The notes beneath the pieces were generated by a model, which had not been told where the DNA came from, did not search any database, and saw only the letters and a program-made list of their open reading frames with translations. From assembly GCA_012719195.1 (NCBI GenBank), contig JAAYAV010000235.1, positions 1-6,903 on the forward strand: DNA of 6,903 nucleotides, written 5' to 3'. Shown here piece by piece: positions 1 to 6,705 of the stretch. Source of the stretch: Anaerolineae bacterium (lineage in GTDB: Bacteria > Chloroflexota > Anaerolineae > DRVO01). The first letter of the stretch is position 1, and every line of letters starts with the position of its first letter. The translations under genes and the position numbers were made by a program.

Positions 1-2368
1 CGGCGGCCTCGAACGCGGCCACCGCTTGGTCGCTGTTCCCCAAGCGCTGGTAAGCGATTCCCAGGGTAGAGTAGTCGCTGTGCAGGCCGGGATCGAGCTT
101 GGTCGCCTCGGAGTAGGCGGCGATCATTTCCTCCCAGCTCTCCGCCTCCCAGTAGGCCATCCCGAGGGAGCGGTACGTCCACGCCAAGCGATCGGGGCGG
201 AGGCCCAGTTCCTGGCCGCGCGATATGGCCTGCCGGTACAGAGCCAGGGCGCCATCGAGGTCGCCTTGACCCAACAGCCCGTCAGCGCGGGCCACGATGG
301 CCTGGATGTCGGCGGCAGAGTCGGACTCGGCCGGAGCGGTGGCGTCAGCGGCCAGTTGGTAAGCAGCCTCGGCCTCTTCCTGGCGGCCGAGTTGGCCATA
401 GACGCCGGCAAGGGAGAGCTGGATGCTGCTGTCCTCGGGCGCCAGTCGCGCCGCCTCCGCCAGGGCGGCAACCGCTTCCTCATTGCGACCATCGGCGGAG
501 AGGAGCAGGCCGCGCAAGTGGTGAGCGTCGGCGCTGTCGGGGCGCAGGCGCAGGGCCTCGTTGATCTCGTCTAGGGCGCCGGCCACGTCGCAGTTGGCGT
601 TGTAGACGATGGCGAGGTTCTGGTGTGCCTCGTAGAAGTCGGGATTGAGGGCGACAGCCTGTTCCAGTGAGGCCACGGCCTCGGCGAAGGCGCGCCGGTT
701 GAACTGGCAGGCGGCCCGGTAGAGTAGGATGGCGTCCTTTCCCATGAGGACGGTCTCGTCGGGAACGGAGCCGAGGGCGGCCTCGAAGAAGGGCAGGGCG
801 CGGTCATCCTGACCGTCGGCGTAGTAGACGAGGCCGATGGTGGCGGCGGCAATGTAGCTCATCTCTCGGAGCTCTTTGTCTACCCGGAGCTCGAGGCGGT
901 CCAGACTGGCCAGGCCGACGGTCGCCTGCTTGACGATGGGGGCGAACTGCTGCGGGCTGCGCACCAGCTCGAAGCTGGGATTGACGCCGGCGTCGTCGTA
1001 CCAGCCGTAGATGACGACGGCAGCCTTGCGCGCGGCGGCTTTGTCGCGAGCGTCCCCGGTGGAGTAGACCTCGTTCACCCGCTCTACGTAGACGCCTTCG
1101 ACCTTCAGGTCCTTGAGGGCTTGGCTGAGGCCCGACTCGATGCGGCGGGCGTAGTCCACGCTCTTGGCTCCGGGCGCTTGTTCGAAGCCGGCGATGAGAA
1201 CGATGAGGCCCTTGGGCGGGCGCGTCATCTCGTACACGGTCCAGCCGCCCCAGCCGGCAGCGGCAAGCAAGGTGACCGCCAGCCCAACGCCGGCGAGAGT
1301 GCGCTGCTTACGGTTGAAGGTATGTGGCCGAGCGAGCACGTAGCCGGCACTGAGCACCATGGCGCCTACGCCGACGGCGACCACTGCCAGGCCGATGAGC
1401 GGGTTTCGGAGAAGGTTGACGGCATGCAGCGATTTGTCCAGCAGGGCCATGACGGCGGTGAGGACGGCGAGGATCTGCACCAGGAACTGGCGGATGCCTT
1501 CGCGGGGAGGGGGAGGCGGCGGCGTCTGGCCGGAAGCGGGTGTAGCGGTCTCGGGCTGCGCCTCTTCTTGCGGCGCGGTGGCGGCCGCGGCCGGGGTGGC
1601 TGCAGCCCCGGGAAGGGCCGCCTGCAGAGCGGCGAGCAGCTCGCCCGCCGTCCGGTAACGCTGCGCCGGGTCGGCATTGGTGGCGCGGCTCAGGATGGTG
1701 TCGAGGCCGGGTGAATCCGCTCGGGCGCCGGCGAGCAGGTGGGCGGCGATTTGCCCGAGCGAGTAGACATCGGCGCGCCCGTCGGGTGCCGCGGCGGCGG
1801 CGAGTTCGGGGGCGAGGTACGGTCGCGCCGGCTCGGGGCAGGCGGCCAGAAGCCGCTGGGGGCCCACGATCTCGGCGAGGCCGAAGTCGGTGATCAGGGG
1901 CTCGCCGTCCGCGCGAAGCAGTACGTTTGAGGGCTTCAAGTTGAGGTGCCGTAGGCCGCGGTGGTGGGCGTAGTCGAGAGCAGCGGCGAGCGACTGGAGG
2001 AGCCTCAGGGCCGCAAGCGGTTCCATGCTGCGGCCGGCAGCCGACAGGCGCGCCAGTTCCTGCTCAAGGCTCGTCCCCTCGATGAAGGGACTGGCCAGGT
2101 AGGCGGCGCGGACGCCCATTAGCTCGGATACGCCCGAACCCAGCAGCTCGATGATACCCGGATGTCGCAGGGCAGCCACGCCCTGCGCGACCCTCTGAGA
2201 ACGCTCCAGGAACGCGTCGCTGTCGGCGTCAGTGGGGTAGACGACCTTGAGGGCCGCCTCCCGATCCGTCCCCGTTTCGCGAGCAAGGTACAACTGACAG
2301 AGGGCGCCCTCGGCGACAAGGGCGGTGAGCTCGTAGTGCCCGAGCGTCTGTCCTACCAGGCTGGGCAT
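1..2368 (-). CDS. Kinase-like (probable pseudokinase) membrane protein with TPR tail, C-terminus cut by window edge
   Basis: An open frame of 789 codons runs from ATG at 2368 off the window without a stop. ATG is chosen because GGAGG lies 9 bases upstream. Residues 11 to about 250 follow the Hanks-type Ser/Thr kinase fold: VAIK-type lysine K41, HP before the third strand, HLNLKPSN (142-148 area), DFG at D161, APE-type LAPEL ending near E188, and DVYSLG with D200. The catalytic-loop Asp is Asn143, the glycine loop keeps only one glycine (G21), and by-eye alignment puts Val at the alpha-C Glu position, so phosphotransfer is doubtful although ATP binding may persist. An Ala/Pro linker (about 254-292, with six prolines) follows, then hydrophobic segments near 295-310, 323-346 and 358-379. 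The basic loop between the last two suggests the kinase is inside and the tail outside. Residues about 385-500 form an unrecognised alpha/beta domain ending with an IYGWYDDAG stretch. From about 503 there are roughly eight TPR units, continuing past the edge. It lies 45 bases after the protease gene, probably co-transcribed. Confidence 0.92.
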   Translation of the reverse strand, partial: MPSLVGQTLGHYELTALVAEGALCQLYLARETGTDREAALKVVYPTDADSDAFLERSQRVAQGVAALRHPGIIELLGSGVSELMGVRAAYLASPFIEGTSLEQELARLSAAGRSMEPLAALRLLQSLAAALDYAHHRGLRHLNLKPSNVLLRADGEPLITDFGLAEIVGPQRLLAACPEPARPYLAPELAAAAAPDGRADVYSLGQIAAHLLAGARADSPGLDTILSRATNADPAQRYRTAGELLAALQAALPGAAATPAAAATAPQEEAQPETATPASGQTPPPPPPREGIRQFLVQILAVLTAVMALLDKSLHAVNLLRNPLIGLAVVAVGVGAMVLSAGYVLARPHTFNRKQRTLAGVGLAVTLLAAAGWGGWTVYEMTRPPKGLIVLIAGFEQAPGAKSVDYARRIESGLSQALKDLKVEGVYVERVNEVYSTGDARDKAAARKAAVVIYGWYDDAGVNPSFELVRSPQQFAPIVKQATVGLASLDRLELRVDKELREMSYIAAATIGLVYYADGQDDRALPFFEAALGSVPDETVLMGKDAILLYRAACQFNRRAFAEAVASLEQAVALNPDFYEAHQNLAIVYNANCDVAGALDEINEALRLRPDSADAHHLRGLLLSADGRNEEAVAALAEAARLAPEDSSIQLSLAGVYGQLGRQEEAEAAYQLAADATAPAESDSAADIQAIVARADGLLGQGDLDGALALYRQAISRGQELGLRPDRLAWTYRSLGMAYWEAESWEEMIAAYSEATKLDPGLHSDYSTLGIAYQRLGNSDQAVAAFEAA

Positions 2369-2377
2369 GCGGTCAGC

Positions 2378-2382
2378 CCTCC
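2378..2382 (-). promoter_or_regulatory. Shine-Dalgarno of the kinase-like/TPR gene
   Basis: GGAGG on the minus strand, nine bases before ATG at 2368. It fixes the start in the 45-base gap after the protease stop codon. Confidence 0.75.
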
Positions 2383-2413
2383 GGGGGCGGCAGGTTCGCC
2401 CACGTCGCGGTGC

Positions 2414-4645
2414 CTAGCGAATCCGTTGTAGGGTGAGCGAGAGCTCAAAGGGACTCTCGAGGTCGTCGCCGATGAGGATGCCGTCTTCGGCTATGCCGTA
2501 GTAGCCCTCCGCGCCCGCTATCATGCTATACGTCTCGCCGCGGAAGAGTGGCAACGGTAGCTCGTAGTAGCCGCGGCGATCGGTCTCGCCCCAGGCGTAG
2601 ACCTGGTCCTCCTCCCACTCGAACTGGTCCACAGTGACGCCGGGCTGCAGCACGATGAAGAAGGCGCTGCGGATCCCGCGCCCGGTGGTCGCGTCCAGGA
2701 CATAGCCGTAGACCTCCAGTCCGTCCGCCGGCGATAGAGGCGTGGGAGTCGGCTCCGGGGAGCCGGCGATCGAGCAGGTGCCCTCCCGCACCACCTCTCC
2801 GAGTACAGTCAGGGAGAGCTGGTAGTCGCCGACGGGCAGAGCCTCGTCGCTGTTGATGGCGATCCAGAAAGCCTCGCCGCTCTCGCCGTAACTCCAGGTA
2901 TCGTCCACAGAGGCGATGGGTTCGCCATCCAGCGCCCATTCGCGGGTCCAGTCCCAGCCGTCGCGCATACCGGTGTAGTCGAAGAAGGCATAGAGCTCGC
3001 CGATGCCGTGCTCAAAGGAGGTGCCGGGGTTCTGCGGATTGCCGCGCCGGTCCACCCCCTCGGCGAAGGTCACTGGCCCGAAGACCTCCGCAGCGGCACC
3101 CTGCCCGCCGACGTAGAGATCACTGGTGGCGGCGAGCACGTCGTCCAGGAACAGCTCCAGACGGTAGACACCCACCTGCAGACCTTGGGGAGGGCTGAGG
3201 AACAGCGAGCCGGTGCCGGATCCTCCCGGAAGACGAGTGCCTGCGCCGCGACCGATCTCCTCGCGTTCATAGTACCAGGCGAAGCTCCAGTCCTGGTTTC
3301 TCGCCAAGCCCTCATACTCGAAGCTTGCCTCAACTTCGGCAGAACCGGCCGCAAAGACGTAACCGGTTTGGTTGCCGGAGGCGAAACGGATGTCGGATAT
3401 CTGGGGTCCGGCGGGCAGTCCTCCGCCCACGGTGACGCTGGCGGATCCGATCTCCTGCCCCTGATAGTTGATCACGAACTCGTAGGCGCCGTCGGCCAAG
3501 GGATCATTCTGGATGCTCAGCCAGGAGGTACCGCGGGCGCCTCCGTTCCAGCTGGCGGGGGCCCAGATGTCGTCGTAGACCTCGCCGTCATAGACAAGGA
3601 CCGGCTGCCAGCTAGCGCCATCTTCCAGGCCGTCGTAGTCGAAGAGCAGGTAGATGGTCTCGGTCCCGCTGGGGAACGACTGCATCACGGAGACCGGCTG
3701 GTCGAAGTCGTTGACGGCGGGGGCGAAGAGGGGCCGGCTGATGGTGGGCACGCCGGCTACGGACGACGGGCCCGGCACCACCTCCGGCGCCGGCTGGGTC
3801 TGGAGTCCGTGCTGGGCGGCCTCGATGAGAGGAAGGGCCAGCTTGACCGGCCTAAGCGCATTGATGAAGCCGCCCATGGGTATGCAGGCGTCGTTCTCGT
3901 CAATTCGGCCGTCGTTGTTGGTGTCGGAGTACTGGCGGCAGTCCAGCTCGAGGTCATCTCCGGCGCCGAACTTGGTGGGCACGCCCACCAGCAGGCCCTC
4001 GTCGTCTACCGCGGTGCCCCCGCTGTTGCCGCCGGCCACGGTGGCGTCGGTCTTGATCCAGGCGCGTCCCTCTACTCCACGGGCGCTGGAGAAGCCGCTG
4101 ACGTTGCCGCTGGTGAAAGTGATGGTCTCGCCGCCAATCCCGGGGTACCCCAGGATGGAGACGTTGTCGCCGATCTCGAGGAAGTCTGAGTCTCCGAGCG
4201 GCAGATAGGGAAGGTTGAGGGTGGCGGGGTCGACGGGGGTGCCGTCGATGCTCTTGGTGAGACGGACCACCGCCAGGTCGAGATCGGCGCTGTACTGCAC
4301 CACCTCGGCGATGTAGGACGGCTGGGGCGCCTGGTCGGAAGCCACCGTCAGGGCGACGGCGAGCAGGTCGTAGTCGAAGCCGCTGTCGGCCCCGTACATC
4401 GCCTCCGGATAGGCAACGTGGCAGTTGGTGAGTATCAATCCGTCCGGCGAGATGATTGTGCCGGAGCCGGTCCACTTCGGGATCAGCATCCCGCGTCTGC
4501 CCTCGTCGACGGCGATGAACTGGACTACGGACTTGATGACCCGCTGAGTGGTAGCGCGGTCCAGTGCCTCGGCTACCGTTGAGGCAAGCAGCGAGAAGAT
4601 AATCGCGACCAGAACAGCGATGGGCAGACCGCGCCTAAGACTCAT
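2414..4645 (-). CDS. Secreted trypsin-like (S1/HtrA-like) serine protease with calcium-loop insert, three beta repeats and a C-terminal regulatory-like domain
   Basis: A 743-residue protein. A signal peptide is visible: basic start, hydrophobic core at about 8-24, and an AEA cleavage site after A27, with no lipobox. The protease domain spans about 32-278. GSGTIISPDG leads into TNCHV with catalytic H76; ADLDLAVV gives D123; GDSDFLEIGD and GYPG are HtrA-like; GGNSGG gives nucleophile S208. All three triad residues are present, so it is probably active outside the membrane. Unlike DegP/HtrA there is no recognisable PDZ domain. After S208, D241-D252 matches a DxNxDG calcium loop flanked by C236 and C254. 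Three related beta-rich repeats of about 100 residues follow (about 310-408, 414-513, 521-628), then a PT-rich linker (630-639) and a domain like the carboxypeptidase regulatory type (643-740, with a DATTGRGI strand and TDRRGYYEL). No C-terminal anchor is seen. The start at 4645 has GGAGGT three bases upstream and ends in TAG. Substrate is unknown; the repeats may bind surface polymers or proteins. Confidence 0.95.
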   Translation of the reverse strand: MSLRRGLPIAVLVAIIFSLLASTVAEALDRATTQRVIKSVVQFIAVDEGRRGMLIPKWTGSGTIISPDGLILTNCHVAYPEAMYGADSGFDYDLLAVALTVASDQAPQPSYIAEVVQYSADLDLAVVRLTKSIDGTPVDPATLNLPYLPLGDSDFLEIGDNVSILGYPGIGGETITFTSGNVSGFSSARGVEGRAWIKTDATVAGGNSGGTAVDDEGLLVGVPTKFGAGDDLELDCRQYSDTNNDGRIDENDACIPMGGFINALRPVKLALPLIEAAQHGLQTQPAPEVVPGPSSVAGVPTISRPLFAPAVNDFDQPVSVMQSFPSGTETIYLLFDYDGLEDGASWQPVLVYDGEVYDDIWAPASWNGGARGTSWLSIQNDPLADGAYEFVINYQGQEIGSASVTVGGGLPAGPQISDIRFASGNQTGYVFAAGSAEVEASFEYEGLARNQDWSFAWYYEREEIGRGAGTRLPGGSGTGSLFLSPPQGLQVGVYRLELFLDDVLAATSDLYVGGQGAAAEVFGPVTFAEGVDRRGNPQNPGTSFEHGIGELYAFFDYTGMRDGWDWTREWALDGEPIASVDDTWSYGESGEAFWIAINSDEALPVGDYQLSLTVLGEVVREGTCSIAGSPEPTPTPLSPADGLEVYGYVLDATTGRGIRSAFFIVLQPGVTVDQFEWEEDQVYAWGETDRRGYYELPLPLFRGETYSMIAGAEGYYGIAEDGILIGDDLESPFELSLTLQRIR

Positions 4646-4648
4646 TCT

Positions 4649-4654
4649 ACCTCC
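4649..4654 (-). promoter_or_regulatory. Shine-Dalgarno of the serine protease gene
   Basis: GGAGGT on the minus strand, three bases before ATG at 4645. It is a near-perfect match to the 16S rRNA tail with short spacing and supports this start, which also gives a complete signal peptide. Confidence 0.8.
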
Positions 4655-4707
4655 AAATGAGCGACCGAAGCCGCCCCAACTTGGTTTTCGCCTGGTGCTC
4701 GCCCGCT

Positions 4708-4728
4708 GAGACGCGAACCTCGCGTCTC
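4708..4728. repeat. Perfect 8-bp inverted repeat with 5-base loop upstream of the protease gene
   Basis: GAGACGCG and CGCGTCTC face each other across AACCT. The element lies 63-83 bases before the protease ATG. Neither strand has a T-run directly after it, so it is not a standard intrinsic terminator. It could be a leader hairpin, an operator for a dimeric regulator, or a U-tract-less terminator of the upstream pair. Confidence 0.6.
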
Positions 4729-4913
4729 CCGCTTACCCTGCAGCTGTGAGCGCCACTCCTGGCAACACGGACCGTCTGGCGCCGCCGTGGAGCTGCAGAT
4801 CGACCTCAGCGGCCGCTCGTCGTGGTCGAGACCGTTCGCCCCTCCCGATGGGACTCGTCCAGGACGTCGACGGACGCGAAGTTCAGCGGAGGGGCCCCAT
4901 AGGTCCGCGACCG

Positions 4914-4929
4914 CCGGCGCCAACGCCGG
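4914..4929. repeat. 6-bp G+C inverted repeat with 4-base loop after the PsbP-like gene
   Basis: CCGGCG and CGCCGG are separated by CCAA, about 93 bases after the stop codon of the PsbP-like gene. A stem this short and G+C-rich arises easily by chance in this DNA, and no T-run follows. A weak terminator or mRNA 3'-end hairpin is possible. Confidence 0.3.
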
Positions 4930-5021
4930 TGCACGGCTCCTGCTGAGTGCCCCCGATCCGGCCCGCTCGGCGCAAAGTCTGCCGGCGCATCTACCATCAA
5001 CGGCTACTTCCTGGTGCCGGA

Positions 5022-5609
5022 TCATTTGGGCGAGGAGCGTAGGAAAGACTTCAGGTCCTTCACCGCCCCGCCGAAGTTGTCCTCGGCTGCCGTTAGGGTG
5101 ACCACCTGGACTGCCTGATCGACGGCGAAGAGGTACTCCTGCCCCAGCATTACTACTGGCGCGGCGCTGAGGAAGGGGTTGGCCTTGGTCTCCACGAAGG
5201 CGAACGTCACCTCGAGTGCCTCGCGCCCGGGCACGGCCGCCGAAGGACCCACGTTCAGGACCCGGTAAGCGGTCCAGCCGCGACCCCGCTCGAGAGTTAG
5301 GGCCTGATGTACAGCGCTGAGCGGATTGGCGGTTTCGGCGGTGACGGGGCGCCGCTGCAGAGAGAGGGTGGTGCGGGCCGGGCTGACCGGCTTCTCGACT
5401 TGGAGTAGCACGGGAGTGTCGGAGGAGGCTCGCACCCAGCCGGCCGGGTAAGCGATCCGCATTCCGTCGGCCTCGTACACGGAGGTCCGCCCCTCGGCGG
5501 CCGCCTTGACGGCCCAGCCGAGGAGCAGGGCCACCACCGTGAGGGCGAAAACGGCCGCGGAGGACCAGCGATCTCGCCTCTGGGCGTTTGCAGTCATGCC
5601 ACTGTTCAT
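5022..5609 (-). CDS. Membrane-anchored or secreted PsbP-like protein
   Basis: A 195-residue protein with a basic N-terminus (QRRDR, 10-14) and a hydrophobic stretch at about 16-38 ending in KAAAEG, which could be a signal peptide cut after an AxA site or an uncleaved anchor. The rest, about 42-192, looks like one soluble extracytoplasmic domain of PsbP/DUF1795 type. It opens with YEADGMRIAYPAGW (45-58), the usual tyrosine/proline/glycine/tryptophan opening of that fold, and closes with VVTLTAAEDNF and a final helix of VKDLKSFLRS type. Such domains are non-enzymatic and often lipoprotein-borne; no lipobox cysteine is present here. ATG at 5609 is preferred over M5 because AAGGAG sits five bases upstream. 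That site overlaps the TAA of the PrsW-like gene, so the two are probably translationally coupled. The family call rests on pattern recognition of a weakly conserved fold; the gene itself is solid. Confidence 0.88.
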   Translation of the reverse strand: MNSGMTANAQRRDRWSSAAVFALTVVALLLGWAVKAAAEGRTSVYEADGMRIAYPAGWVRASSDTPVLLQVEKPVSPARTTLSLQRRPVTAETANPLSAVHQALTLERGRGWTAYRVLNVGPSAAVPGREALEVTFAFVETKANPFLSAAPVVMLGQEYLFAVDQAVQVVTLTAAEDNFGGAVKDLKSFLRSSPK

Positions 5610-5614
5610 TGTCT

Positions 5615-5620
5615 CTCCTT
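5615..5620 (-). promoter_or_regulatory. Shine-Dalgarno of the PsbP-like gene, overlapping the upstream stop codon
   Basis: AAGGAG on the minus strand, five bases before ATG at 5609. Its two leading A residues are the last two bases of the TAA (5619-5621) ending the PrsW-like gene. A ribosome terminating there would sit on the next initiation site, which indicates coupled translation and a fixed order of the two products. Confidence 0.82.
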
Positions 5621-6566
5621 AGGCTCCCGCTGCCTGCGGGGCACGGCCCGCCAGTCGACGGATGAGGTAGAAGAGGGCGGCGAAGGTGACGGCCGCCACG
5701 ACGGTGGCGAGGATCAGGCCGGGCCAGGGGTTGTAGCCGCCACCCTGGAGGCCAATTCCGGTGGTGCTCACCTCGCCGAGTGCGTACACGAACAGGCCGT
5801 TGAGTGTCGCCGCCAGGGTGAGGCCGGCGGGCATCCACCATACGGGCTCGTCATCGAACTTGCACCGGCCCAGGAAATAGCCGGTTAGGCCGCCGAAGCT
5901 GGCCAGGGCCAAGGCGGTGACGGCGACGCGTATCACCCCGGCGGTGAGGTCCAGCCCGCCGCTCTGGAGGACGTACTGCACGTTGACCAGGCTGGCATAA
6001 CCGAGCCCGGCTGCCGTGCCGTAGATGATTCCGTCCACCCGCTCGTCGAACTCCGGCGTGGGATAGACGCTATAGCGAACGGCGGCATAGATGAGGAACT
6101 GCTCGGTGAAGCCGATCACCAGAACGGCACCCAGGATGTGGTACAGCACCCCGGCGTCGAGCCAGCTACCGACCCGGAAGACCTCTTCCACCAGCGGAAT
6201 GCCCACGGCTCGGGCCAGCAGGGCGCTGAGAATGAAGACGGCAAGCACCATGCGCTTTGGCTCCGGCTCGCGCGAATCCTGCCGGTAGAAGACGACGATC
6301 CAGATGGCAGCGGGGACGAGAGCCAGCACCACACTGACGACGACGAGAGTGGCGCCATCGAGCTTGGGCGGTGCTGAGCGGGAGATAAGCGCCACCACGG
6401 CCACGAAGATGGCAGTGAGGGCAACGCCGGCGCCTGTTGCCCACCACGTGCCCTTGCGGTCCCGGTAGGAGCGGGCGGCACAGTCGGCGCAGAGGAGTCG
6501 CCCCGGCTGTTGGGGCGACGTCGCCTCGACGGGTTTGCCGCAGGACGAGCACAGTTGACGATCCAT
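5619..6566 (-). CDS. Zinc-ribbon PrsW-family (M82-like) membrane protein, active site apparently degenerate
   Basis: A 315-residue protein. C6xxC9 and C26xxC29 form a cytoplasmic zinc-ribbon-like knuckle, followed by about eight hydrophobic segments (roughly 41-62, 72-94, 106-125, 140-165, 175-198, 205-230, 243-263, 280-305). The PrsW signature is recognisable from EPEP at 100-103 after the second segment, then a segment ending in TPEFDERVDGIIYG, GTAAGLGYA and a GYFLGR motif. PrsW proteases cut anti-sigma factors within the membrane using EExxK, a Glu-Asn pair and a histidine. Here the expected EExxK is E155-Q156-F-L-I, the residue before N195 is V194, and the expected His position is occupied by about L221. 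Protease activity is therefore doubtful; a scaffold or sensing role is possible. EE in PLVEEVF sits one segment too early to be the canonical site, but a shifted site cannot be excluded by eye. No anti-sigma or sigma factor gene is visible. Start ATG at 6566 has GGAGGT four bases upstream, with a second GGAGG beyond it. Confidence 0.93.
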   Translation of the reverse strand: MDRQLCSSCGKPVEATSPQQPGRLLCADCAARSYRDRKGTWWATGAGVALTAIFVAVVALISRSAPPKLDGATLVVVSVVLALVPAAIWIVVFYRQDSREPEPKRMVLAVFILSALLARAVGIPLVEEVFRVGSWLDAGVLYHILGAVLVIGFTEQFLIYAAVRYSVYPTPEFDERVDGIIYGTAAGLGYASLVNVQYVLQSGGLDLTAGVIRVAVTALALASFGGLTGYFLGRCKFDDEPVWWMPAGLTLAATLNGLFVYALGEVSTTGIGLQGGGYNPWPGLILATVVAAVTFAALFYLIRRLAGRAPQAAGA

Positions 6567-6570
6567 CAGA

Positions 6571-6576
6571 ACCTCC
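6571..6576 (-). promoter_or_regulatory. Shine-Dalgarno of the PrsW-like gene
   Basis: GGAGGT on the minus strand, four bases before ATG at 6566, preceded by a second GGAGG (tandem GGAGGGAGG). It supports a start that includes the first CxxC knuckle. Confidence 0.78.
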
Positions 6577-6705
6577 CTCCGTGGGAGCGAATGTAGAGGC
6601 AGCGCCGGGGGCCGGTACGGCGCGCAGCACCCGGAGTGGCTTGGCCGCGAGTTGAGACTGCTCGGGAGGTGAACCGGGCGACTCCCCCTTGCTGCGGTTA
6701 CTCTG

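Larger units (their letters stand above)
4646..5021. other. 376-base spacer between the PsbP-like and protease genes
   Basis: No convincing protein is encoded here. The minus-strand frame 4806-4997 gives a 63-residue Arg-rich peptide without recognisable domains. The spacer holds the protease Shine-Dalgarno and two inverted repeats (4708-4728 and 4914-4929). No clear -35/-10 pair or T-run terminator is seen. Its length suggests the protease and kinase-like genes have their own promoter rather than relying on the upstream pair. Confidence 0.6.

Noticed and set aside
26..574. A 182-codon plus-strand frame opposite the TPR region
   Set aside because: The minus strand gives clear TPR periodicity through this whole stretch, so the plus-strand frame is a shadow.
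3008..4189. A 393-codon plus-strand frame
   Set aside because: It is antisense to the protease, whose signal peptide, triad and repeats are unambiguous. The translation is Gly/Val/Ala-rich with no recognisable motif.
4701..4740. Possible tRNA T-arm-like sequence around CGCGAACC
   Set aside because: No acceptor stem, D-arm or anticodon arm can be folded around it. The pairing is fully explained by a simple hairpin.
4806..4997. A 63-residue minus-strand frame in the spacer, from ATG at 4997
   Set aside because: AGGAAG lies upstream, but the peptide is Arg-rich with no domain, signal peptide or membrane segment. Without comparative data it cannot be told from chance.
4642..5841. A 399-codon minus-strand frame ending in an ATGA overlap with the protease start
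   Set aside because: It overlaps two well-supported genes in another frame and encodes Arg/Gly/Pro-rich sequence with no domain. Long open shadow frames are common in G+C-rich DNA, and the ATGA overlap appears to be coincidence.
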